Source: Firmicutes bacterium HGW-Firmicutes-10 | GTDB lineage: Bacteria; Bacillota_I; Bacilli_A; Erysipelotrichales; Erysipelotrichaceae | DNA: 13,583 nt | Direction of reading: 5' to 3' | Assembly (NCBI GenBank): GCA_002841605.1 | Contig: PHAF01000038.1 | Span: forward strand, 1-13,583 | The notes under the pieces: generated by a model | What the model was told of the DNA's origin: nothing | The model's input: the letters and a program-made list of their open reading frames with translations, nothing else | The model's database searches: none | In this document: positions 1 through 6,105 of the stretch, piece by piece | Layout: each line of letters starts with the position of its first letter | Numbering within the stretch: position 1 is the stretch's first letter | Program-made: the position numbers and the translations under genes

Positions 1-17
1 TCTCTTGTCCTTTCAAT

Positions 18-48
18 AAAAAAGGAACTCCTATGTGTAGGAATTCCT
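18..48 (-). terminator. Rho-independent terminator of the PfkB-like gene
   Basis: Read on the minus strand, AGGAATTCCT (48-39), a six-base loop and AGGAGTTCCT (32-23) form a 10-pair stem with one G-U pair. It is followed by a short T-run (22-18) and then ATTG. It lies about 58 bases past the stop of the minus-strand gene, so it most likely ends that transcript. The stem is AT-rich and the T-run is short, so efficiency may be modest. Confidence 0.6.
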
Positions 49-66
49 ATTCATCTCATTGTCTAC

Positions 67-80
67 GGGGTGTTTACCCC
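67..80. other. Small hairpin GGGGT-GTTT-ACCCC
   Basis: A perfect 5-base inverted repeat with a four-base loop lies between the stop of the minus-strand gene (106) and its presumed terminator (18-48). It has no T-run of its own. It could stabilise the 3' end of the mRNA or be chance. Confidence 0.35.
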
Positions 81-105
81 AACATTTGACTTAGAGCCTT
101 TCTTT

Positions 106-894
106 TTAAATTAAGTCTTCTGATTTGAAATCGAGAATCGCTTCTTCGATTTCTTTTTCTTGTAGTTTATCAAGCAACATCAATAAAAATTCATTGCGTT
201 TTGTCTCGTTAGAACCATAATTATCTGTTGCCGGGAAAGTACCGTCTGCCTTATTGGTGTAATACATGATATCTCCGTTATCCATCAATACGATCATCCA
301 GCGTACACCAATGCTTGTTATCATCAGACCCATCAGTTCAAGCGTATATCCTTTATTAAGCACGTTAAATTCACTTTCATTGAGTAAAACGCCGTGAACA
401 GAGCGCAATAAGTTTGCATTCGGAAAGGTATGATTGAAGATCCACTTTACATTAGGCGCTCTACGCAATACGACTTCAATAAATTTCTCGTTGCGCTCAG
501 TGATTAATCCATAGTCACAATGGGCGATGGCTGCTAACGGTAAGTCATCGTTAATGCTAAATGAAGAAATCGAATCTTGAAGTGACAGAACGTACTCATG
601 CTCAGCTGTGCGAACGACGGTTTCACTGGTTAATGGGACGTCTTCTTGCTTAGCGTAAACAAAGCATCCCTTTTGTTCCAGTTCGTCCTGACAAGTTAAA
701 GAGGCCAAATCATTGCCAAGCTTTGTCATCAAATGTGTCTGCCAATTTTTATCTAAAAATATATTAACAAGGTGTGTCGTTGATCCGCCAGTCTCCGTGG
801 ACATCTTCGCAAATTGATAAGGAAGCAGCGCTGAATGTTGAGTGGTGAGAATATGTCTTTGTGCAAAAGTTCCAAAAATTACAATTGATTTCAT
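106..894 (-). CDS. Degenerate PfkB/ribokinase-fold carbohydrate kinase-like protein
   Basis: A 262-residue protein, shorter than the roughly 300-residue PfkB family norm. The N-terminus (MKSIVIFGTF), a GG at residues 36-37 followed by a stretch resembling the first PfkB signature, the LNESEF at 171-176 (compare the family's N-E-x-E segment) and the C-terminal layout all fit the ribokinase fold. The second signature, normally D-T-x-G-A-G-D with the catalytic Asp, reads D-N-Y-G-S-N-E at 224-230. The anion-hole glycine and the Asp base are therefore replaced, and the protein may be a pseudokinase or a ligand-binding relative. The start was chosen at 894 because GGAGG (900-904) sits 5 bases upstream. 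An in-frame extension to 969 would add hydrophobic junk (MCLHFLFFF...) and would include the likely promoter. It is transcribed divergently from ispF. The fold is fairly sure; substrate and activity are unknown. Confidence 0.72.
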   Translation of the reverse strand: MKSIVIFGTFAQRHILTTQHSALLPYQFAKMSTETGGSTTHLVNIFLDKNWQTHLMTKLGNDLASLTCQDELEQKGCFVYAKQEDVPLTSETVVRTAEHEYVLSLQDSISSFSINDDLPLAAIAHCDYGLITERNEKFIEVVLRRAPNVKWIFNHTFPNANLLRSVHGVLLNESEFNVLNKGYTLELMGLMITSIGVRWMIVLMDNGDIMYYTNKADGTFPATDNYGSNETKRNEFLLMLLDKLQEKEIEEAILDFKSEDLI

Positions 895-914
895 AAGCGC
901 CTCCTTGTAAATGT

Positions 915-920
915 ATGATA
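915..920 (-). promoter_or_regulatory. Possible -10 element for the minus-strand PfkB-like gene
   Basis: On the minus strand TATCAT is preceded by TG and one base (extended -10 form, TGTTATCAT). Transcription would begin near 908, about 14 bases before the start codon, leaving just enough room for the GGAGG. The only -35-like hexamer (TTCACA) is 19 bases upstream, which is too far for a good match, so this is tentative. Confidence 0.35.
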
Positions 921-1037
921 ACACACCGAAAATATTTTTTGTGAAAAAAAATAAAAAATGTAAACACAATCATCAAATAAAAGGAATGTCATCAAACGGT
1001 TGTCCTAGTACGGAGGACTTTTACTTTGGTTGTGTGG

Positions 1038-1065
1038 TGTGAAAAAAATTTGAAAATGATATAAT
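1038..1065 (+). promoter_or_regulatory. Promoter of the ispF-gltX-HD-pepP operon (extended -10)
   Basis: A perfect TATAAT at 1060-1065 is preceded by TG plus one base (1057-1059), the classic extended -10. A weak -35 (TGTGAA, 1038-1043) lies 16 bases upstream. Transcription would start near 1072, giving a leader of about 22 bases before the ispF start. No riboswitch or T-box fits in so short a leader. The rest of the 895-1094 divergent region holds only a weak 5-pair hairpin (GTCCT 1002-1006 with AGGAC 1014-1018). Confidence 0.65.
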
Positions 1066-1094
1066 AAACATGAACCCGCAAATGAGGTGATTTT

Positions 1095-1571
1095 GTGCGT
1101 ATCGGACAGTCTACGGACATCCACGCTTTTATTGAAGGACGACCGCTGATTTTAGGTGGTGTAACCATTGAACATCCATTGGGATTATTGGGGCATTCGG
1201 ATGCGGATGTGCTTTTGCATGCGGTTTGTGAAGCGATCATCGGAGCATTGGGACTGGGAGATATCGGAAAGCATTTTCCGGATACTGATCCTTCGTATAA
1301 AGGAATATCGTCGTTGATCCTGTTGGAAAAGACATGGCAGCTGATGAATAGTGAAGGATATCAATTGGTCAACCTGGATAGTTTGATTTTGATAGAAAAG
1401 CCTAAAATCGCACCTTATATCGAAGAAATGAAGAGAAATATTTCATCGGCTTTGCGTTGTGATGACAGCCAAGTCAATGTCAAAGCTACCCGAGGTGAAA
1501 AACTTGGATTTATCGGCCGCCAGGAAGGCGTGATGGCACAGGCCATCGTATTATTAGAGAGGAAAGTGTAG
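1095..1571 (+). CDS. ispF: 2-C-methyl-D-erythritol 2,4-cyclodiphosphate synthase
   Basis: IspF converts CDP-methylerythritol 2-phosphate to methylerythritol cyclodiphosphate and CMP, the fifth step of the non-mevalonate isoprenoid pathway, in the cytosol. The protein is 158 residues, the family's normal length. The metal ligands are visible as Asp8 and His10 in the STDIH motif and His42 after GHSDAD (33-38), and the substrate-loop segment FPDTD is at 61-65. It begins with GTG; GAGGTGA at 1084-1090 lies 4 bases before it, which decides the start. It leads an operon and is separated from gltX by only 2 bases. In many Firmicutes ispD precedes ispF, but here ispD is absent from the window. Confidence 0.95.
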   Translation: MRIGQSTDIHAFIEGRPLILGGVTIEHPLGLLGHSDADVLLHAVCEAIIGALGLGDIGKHFPDTDPSYKGISSLILLEKTWQLMNSEGYQLVNLDSLILIEKPKIAPYIEEMKRNISSALRCDDSQVNVKATRGEKLGFIGRQEGVMAQAIVLLERKV

Positions 1572-1573
1572 AA

Positions 1574-3007
1574 ATGAAAAAAGTTCGTGTGCGTTATGCG
1601 CCTAGTCCGACGGGGCATTTACATATTGGAAATGCGCGTACCGCATTGTTTAATTACTTGTTTGCCAAACATTATGAAGGGGACTTTGTGTTGCGTATTG
1701 AAGACACCGATATCGAACGCAATGTCGAAGGCGGTGAAGAATCTCAGTTATATTATATGCACTGGCTTGGGATCGATCCGGATGAATCTCCTAAAAATCC
1801 TGGAGCTTATGGTCCTTACCGTCAAATGGAGCGTTTGGACATTTACAGAAAACATACCGAATGGCTGATAGAAAAAGGGTATGCATACAAGTGTTATTGT
1901 ACATCTGAAGAACTGGATGAAGATTATCAGAAGCAAGTGGAAGCCGGTTTTGCTGCAACGCGCTATAATCGCAAATGCTTACACTTAAACAAAGAACAAC
2001 GACAACTAAATGAACAAAGCGATTTGCCTTACACCGTCCGTATACGGGTTCCCGATAATGATACCTATACTTTTCATGACATGATTCGCGGTGATGTGAC
2101 TTTTGAGGCGAAGGATATCGGTGACTGGGTATTGGTGAAAGCGAATGGAATACCGACATATAACTATGCCGTTGTTATTGATGATCATCTGATGGCAATC
2201 ACGCATGTATTCCGTGGCGAAGAGCACCTTTCCAATACACCGAAACAATTGATGTTGTATCGGATGTTTGGCTGGGAAGAACCGCAGTTTGCGCACATGA
2301 CGTTGATCGTCAATGAACAACGTAAAAAACTGTCAAAGCGTGACAATTCAATCATGCAATATATGAGTCAATATAAAGATTTGGGATATTTACCTCAAGC
2401 CATGTTTAACTTTATGGCGCTGTTGGGGTGGTCACCGGAAGGTGAACAAGAGATTTACTCACCCCAAGAGTTGATTAAAGTTTTTGATGAGAAGCGTCTT
2501 TCGAAGTCACCATCCATGTTTGATAAGCAAAAACTGACATGGGTCAACAACCGTTATATCAAGGAAATGCCTTTGACGGATGTCGTGGCATTGTGTAAGC
2601 CGTTTTTAGAACAAGAGTTTGATTTGAGCAATCGTAGTGCAGAATGGATTGATAAATTGGTTGGATTGTTCCATGATCAGTTGTCTTACGGACATCAAAT
2701 CACGGAATTGGCCCGTCAGTTCTTTATTGGACCGGAAGTTTTGGAAGAAGACGCTAAAGAAGCTTTGGCATGGGAAACGACACCAGTGATTGCGAAGGCA
2801 TTTTTAGAGCACTTGCCCCAGGAGTGGACGGTAGATAACATAAAACTTACGATGGATGCCGTAAAGAATGAAACAAAAATAAAAGGTAAGCCGTTGTTTA
2901 TGGGATTGCGTGCATCGACGACCGGTCAGTGTCACGGCCCGGACCTGATGAGCACGATTTTCCTTTTGGGAAAAGATGAAGTCAGTAAGCGATTAGGCCA
3001 AATATAA
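1574..3007 (+). CDS. gltX: Glutamyl-tRNA synthetase (class I)
   Basis: GltX charges tRNA-Glu with glutamate. In bacteria lacking glutaminyl-tRNA synthetase it usually also mischarges tRNA-Gln for GatCAB amidation. The protein has 477 residues, typical of the family. The class I signatures are clear: the HIGH motif as HIGN (17-20) inside the GHLHIGNARTALFNYLF region, and the KMSKS motif as KLSKR (252-256). Cys107, Cys109, Cys135 and His137 form the C-x-C...C-x-H zinc site in the acceptor-binding insertion that is present in some GluRS and lost in others. The C-terminal third is the helical anticodon-binding region. A purine-rich site (GAGGAAAG near 1558-1566, inside the ispF end) precedes the ATG. 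The gene is tightly linked to ispF, as in Bacillus. Confidence 0.96.
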   Translation: MKKVRVRYAPSPTGHLHIGNARTALFNYLFAKHYEGDFVLRIEDTDIERNVEGGEESQLYYMHWLGIDPDESPKNPGAYGPYRQMERLDIYRKHTEWLIEKGYAYKCYCTSEELDEDYQKQVEAGFAATRYNRKCLHLNKEQRQLNEQSDLPYTVRIRVPDNDTYTFHDMIRGDVTFEAKDIGDWVLVKANGIPTYNYAVVIDDHLMAITHVFRGEEHLSNTPKQLMLYRMFGWEEPQFAHMTLIVNEQRKKLSKRDNSIMQYMSQYKDLGYLPQAMFNFMALLGWSPEGEQEIYSPQELIKVFDEKRLSKSPSMFDKQKLTWVNNRYIKEMPLTDVVALCKPFLEQEFDLSNRSAEWIDKLVGLFHDQLSYGHQITELARQFFIGPEVLEEDAKEALAWETTPVIAKAFLEHLPQEWTVDNIKLTMDAVKNETKIKGKPLFMGLRASTTGQCHGPDLMSTIFLLGKDEVSKRLGQI

Positions 3008-3031
3008 TCTAAAAAAACAGGAGGTGGTCGT

Positions 3032-4270
3032 ATGTTTGAGTTGTTGGCAGAGAAGAAGGTCATGCGTGACCCGATTCATGAATATATCCACATTCAATAC
3101 AAGGTCATTTGGGATAGCATAGATTCACCGGAGTTTCAGCGTTTGCGCCGGATCCACCAGTTGGGGCCAACCTTTCAAGTGTATCATACGGCTGAACATT
3201 CCCGTTTTTCTCACTCATTGGGTGTTTATGAAATCGTTCGCCGGATGGTTGAGGAAGTAGAAGGTGTTAAAGAGCATTTAAGCGAGTTTGAACGTGTGGC
3301 CGTGATGCTTGCGGGATTGTTGCATGATCTTGGCCATGGTCCGTTCTCACATGCGTTTGAGTTGATTCAAAATCATCATCATGAGTATTATACAGGGCAA
3401 ATATTGCTCGGGGAGAGCAATATCCACCAAATACTGGCAAAAGCGAATATTAATCTTCCCGAAGCTGTTGCGGATATCATTGCCCATCGTCATCCTAACA
3501 AATTGTTGACACAAATGATTTCGGGTCAGTTGGATGCCGATCGCATGGACTATCTGTTGCGGGATGCCTATTTCACCGGGACAAGTTACGGTCAGTTTGA
3601 CTTAGAGCGTATCCTTCGAACTCTGCGTGTCGCAGATGACAAGCTGGTCGTCAAGGAGAGCGGGATTCATACGGTGGAAGACTATATCATGGCGCGCTAT
3701 CATATGTACTGGCAGGTGTATTATCATCCGGTTTCAAGGAGTTTTGAGGCAGTTCTGACGAGCTTTTTCAGAAGGATGAAGGATTTGTATCATAACAACC
3801 CGATATCTCTGGCCGGTTATGATATGTTTACGCCATTTTTAAGAGATGATATCGTCAGTATCGAAGACTATGTGGCGATGGATGAGCCGGCATTTATGTA
3901 TGGGATGTCCATGTGCAAGAAGCATCCTGACCAAATTTTGTCCGATTTGGCACGTCGTTTATTGACACGTGACCTATTTGGTTATTCGGATATCGATAAT
4001 GAGAAATCGATTGTTGAAATGAAGAAAAAGGTCGAGGCTTGCGGGTTTGACGCGGAGTACTATCTGACGGTCGACCGTGCAAAGCAACAGCCTTATCAGC
4101 CTTACCGAGGTAAAGAGACTTCGCTGATTTGGGTCATGTTGAAAGATGGGAGAATCCGCGAATTATCGGATGTTTCGGTCATCGTTCAGGCAATCGTAAA
4201 AGGCGAAGATAAAAGTGACAGAAAAATGTTTTTCCCAAAAAAATGTGTTGAGGTAAACCATGAGCTATGA
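3032..4270 (+). CDS. HD-domain phosphohydrolase, YwfO/dNTPase-like
   Basis: A 412-residue soluble protein with a full HD-superfamily metal site: His61 in RFSHSLG, the HD pair His98-Asp99 in LLHDLGHGPFSH, a His-rich stretch at 114-117, and Asp168/Asp170 in LDADRMDYLLRD. The MRDPIHEYIH opening and the FTGTSYG segment are typical of the SamHD1/dGTPase-like family that includes B. subtilis YwfO. Relatives hydrolyse dNTPs or other nucleotides; the exact substrate cannot be read from sequence. Its strong ribosome site is AGGAGGTGG at 3019-3027. The last 11 bases overlap the start of the following aminopeptidase gene, which suggests translational coupling. Confidence 0.88.
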   Translation: MFELLAEKKVMRDPIHEYIHIQYKVIWDSIDSPEFQRLRRIHQLGPTFQVYHTAEHSRFSHSLGVYEIVRRMVEEVEGVKEHLSEFERVAVMLAGLLHDLGHGPFSHAFELIQNHHHEYYTGQILLGESNIHQILAKANINLPEAVADIIAHRHPNKLLTQMISGQLDADRMDYLLRDAYFTGTSYGQFDLERILRTLRVADDKLVVKESGIHTVEDYIMARYHMYWQVYYHPVSRSFEAVLTSFFRRMKDLYHNNPISLAGYDMFTPFLRDDIVSIEDYVAMDEPAFMYGMSMCKKHPDQILSDLARRLLTRDLFGYSDIDNEKSIVEMKKKVEACGFDAEYYLTVDRAKQQPYQPYRGKETSLIWVMLKDGRIRELSDVSVIVQAIVKGEDKSDRKMFFPKKCVEVNHEL

Positions 4271-5501
4271 TTTTAAATTAAGAAGAGAACAGTTATTATC
4301 CGATTTACCGTTAAACGGAATGGTGGTGCTGTTTGCGGGAAAGGGAGTCAAGCGCTCGGCAGATGCGGACTACCCATTCACCGTTAATCACAATTTTGCT
4401 TACTTAACGAATATCGACGAGCCAGAAGCCATTCTGATGATGGTCAAACTCAGCCACCGTACGTCCGTGACGTTATTTATCAGAGATATCGACCTAACTT
4501 TGCAAAAGTGGAATGGAAAATATATATCGATTGAAAAAGCCAAGGAAGCAAGTCAAATTGATTCGGTAATGTACGTATCGGCATTTGAATCATCCTTTAT
4601 GTCACAGCTTACCCGTACAGGAGTCAATCGGCTTTTCTTAGATCTTGAGCGTTTGAATTTGGCAGATCGCCCTCTAGCAGGTGAATTGTTTGCCAAGAAA
4701 ATCAGAGAAACCCACCCGGTTTTAGTTATTGAGAATATTTATCCGACAATCGCTAAAATGCGTACGGTGAAGTCCAATGAGGAAGTTAAGAAGATTGAAG
4801 AGTGCATAGCGGTTACGAGGTCTGCGTTTGAACGTATGCTCAAGCATGGCAAATCGTTGACACGTGAATATGAATTACAAGCAGAATTTGAGTATGAGTT
4901 GAAGCGCAATGGTGCATCACCGGCATTTGATATGATCGTGGCGGGAGGTGTTCGTGCCACAGTGCTGCATTATGTCGAAAATGATGAATTATTGGCAGAA
5001 GATCAACTGGTATTGTGTGATATGGGAGCATCAAAAAATTTCTATAACTCGGATATCACTCGCACCTTCCCAAAGTCCGGGAAATTCAGTGATCGTCAAA
5101 AATTGCTTTATAACATCGTGCTTGAAGCCATGGATGCGGTATATGCAATGATTAAACCGGGAGTAACGTTTAAAGAATTGAACGATGCCGTGATTTCTAC
5201 ATATGCGATACGGCTAAAGGATATTGGATTGATCAATGATCGCAGTGAAGTATCCAATTATTATTATCACGGGGTTTCCCATTTCTTGGGGATGGATGTG
5301 CATGATGTCGGTAAAATCGAGAATATGGTTTTGGTTGCCGGGAATATCATAACCGTTGAACCTGGATTGTATATCGAGGCGGAGTCGATCGGTATCCGGA
5401 TTGAAGATGATGTACTGGTTACTGAAGACGGTTATCGAAATCTGAGTGAGTGCATCGTAAAGTCCACATCTGAAATTGAAGGTTTGATGAGCAACGGCTG
5501 A
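4260..5501 (+). CDS. Xaa-Pro aminopeptidase (M24B, PepP-like)
   Basis: A 413-residue cytosolic metallopeptidase of the pita-bread fold that removes an N-terminal residue before proline. Residues 1 to about 155 are the AMP_N domain (note ADYPFTVNHNFAYLTN, 36-51). The catalytic M24 domain follows. All five metal ligands are visible: Asp254 and Asp265 (CDMGAS...NSDITRTF), His341 (VSHFLGMDVHD), Glu367 (TVEPGLYIE) and Glu382 (IRIEDDVLV). Length and layout fit PepP rather than the shorter PepQ-type prolidases, though a dipeptidase role is not excluded. Its ATG lies inside the end of the HD gene, with GAGGT about 8 bases upstream. The stop codon falls within the operon terminator. Confidence 0.9.
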   Translation: MSYDFKLRREQLLSDLPLNGMVVLFAGKGVKRSADADYPFTVNHNFAYLTNIDEPEAILMMVKLSHRTSVTLFIRDIDLTLQKWNGKYISIEKAKEASQIDSVMYVSAFESSFMSQLTRTGVNRLFLDLERLNLADRPLAGELFAKKIRETHPVLVIENIYPTIAKMRTVKSNEEVKKIEECIAVTRSAFERMLKHGKSLTREYELQAEFEYELKRNGASPAFDMIVAGGVRATVLHYVENDELLAEDQLVLCDMGASKNFYNSDITRTFPKSGKFSDRQKLLYNIVLEAMDAVYAMIKPGVTFKELNDAVISTYAIRLKDIGLINDRSEVSNYYYHGVSHFLGMDVHDVGKIENMVLVAGNIITVEPGLYIEAESIGIRIEDDVLVTEDGYRNLSECIVKSTSEIEGLMSNG

Positions 5502-5516
5502 AAAGCCGTTTTTATT
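5493..5516 (+). terminator. Rho-independent terminator after the aminopeptidase gene
   Basis: AACGGCT (5493-5499), GAAA loop, AGCCGTT (5504-5510), then a run of T with single A interruptions. The seven pairs are perfect and the GAAA tetraloop is stabilising. The TGA stop of the aminopeptidase gene (5499-5501) lies inside the hairpin. It ends the ispF operon. Confidence 0.88.
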
Positions 5517-5570
5517 TTATTCGAATAAGATTTGAACGAAAACGGTTTAATTCTCGTTTATATTTGATAA

Positions 5571-5584
5571 TGTTGCATACAACA
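5571..5584. repeat. Small inverted repeat TGTTG-CATA-CAACA
   Basis: A perfect 5-base dyad with a four-base centre in the non-coding region between the two operons. No function is evident; it could be an operator or chance. Confidence 0.25.
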
Positions 5585-5594
5585 ATGATAGGCT

Positions 5595-5609
5595 CCGAAA
5601 TTATTACGG
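5595..5609. promoter_or_regulatory. Imperfect 15-base palindrome upstream of the DUF1934 promoter
   Basis: CCGAAATTATTACGG is a dyad with six of seven half-site positions symmetric around a central T. It lies 27 bases upstream of the -35 hexamer, a possible position for a DNA-binding regulator. I do not recognise it as a known box. The rest of the 5517-5685 gap is AT-rich and shows nothing else apart from the small repeat at 5571 and the promoter. Confidence 0.25.
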
Positions 5610-5636
5610 TTTTGGATTGGTTTAGTTACATTACTC

Positions 5637-5664
5637 TTGACAATCATTGACGTTTCTATATAAT
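5637..5664 (+). promoter_or_regulatory. Consensus promoter of the DUF1934-argS-rpoE operon
   Basis: TTGACA (5637-5642) and TATAAT (5659-5664), both perfect housekeeping-sigma hexamers, are separated by 16 bases. Transcription should start near 5671, so the upstream in-frame TTG at 5647 cannot be the start of the DUF1934 gene. This is the best promoter in the window. Confidence 0.85.
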
Positions 5665-5685
5665 TCAAGAAGAAAAAGGTATGAT

Positions 5686-6105
5686 ATGAAACACTTGCAT
5701 CCTGTCATTTGTAGAGTTACGCGCAAATCCGTCAGTGACGGAAAAAGCGAAGTCATTCATCTGGGCAAAGCTTATCTTTCCCAGTTTTCCGACGGGTTTT
5801 CATTGGTATATCATGAATCTGCCAACGAAGAAAACTGTAAGGTCACTTTGGAAGTCAGTGATGAAATCATCACTTGCCTTCGTCAAGGCGAGGCAGTCAC
5901 AATGTGCTCTTGGCAAAATCTTGTGCCTACTTCGATTTCGATCAAATCGGCATTTGGCCAGCACCTCTTCAATGTCATGACTCATCAAGTTGTGATACAG
6001 CGGGAATTGATTTTGGTCGATTATGAGTTGTTGGTTGATAAAGACGTTATCGACCGCATTGAAATGAAGTGGGAGATAAAGGAGGAGATCCATGAATCAA
6101 ATTGA
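5686..6105 (+). CDS. DUF1934 family protein (YwiB-like)
   Basis: A 139-residue protein rich in alternating hydrophobic/polar segments, consistent with the small beta-barrel (calycin-like) fold of DUF1934. The family, including B. subtilis YwiB, is of unknown biochemical function and is commonly found next to argS. Identification rests on length, flavour and this neighbourhood. There is no signal peptide and no obvious catalytic motif. The start is placed at 5686: it lies past the predicted transcription start and has AAAGG a few bases upstream. Its last 14 bases overlap the start of argS, whose ribosome site lies inside this gene, so the two are probably translationally coupled. Confidence 0.78.
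   Translation: MKHLHPVICRVTRKSVSDGKSEVIHLGKAYLSQFSDGFSLVYHESANEENCKVTLEVSDEIITCLRQGEAVTMCSWQNLVPTSISIKSAFGQHLFNVMTHQVVIQRELILVDYELLVDKDVIDRIEMKWEIKEEIHESN

Noticed and set aside
895..969. N-terminal extension of the PfkB-like gene to an in-frame start at 969.
   Set aside because: The extra 25 residues precede a strong GGAGG placed right for the ATG at 894, contain the likely promoter, and do not resemble the family.
1002..1018. Hairpin GTCCT/AGGAC upstream of ispF, considered as a T-box or riboswitch part.
   Set aside because: It lies upstream of the predicted transcription start, has only 5 pairs, and no T-box sequence or antiterminator is present.
1791..2159. 122-codon open frame on the minus strand inside gltX.
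   Set aside because: It is antisense to a clearly conserved coding region, has no family resemblance and no convincing ribosome site.
5647..5685. Upstream TTG start for the DUF1934 gene.
   Set aside because: It lies between the -35 and -10 elements of the consensus promoter, so it would not be transcribed.
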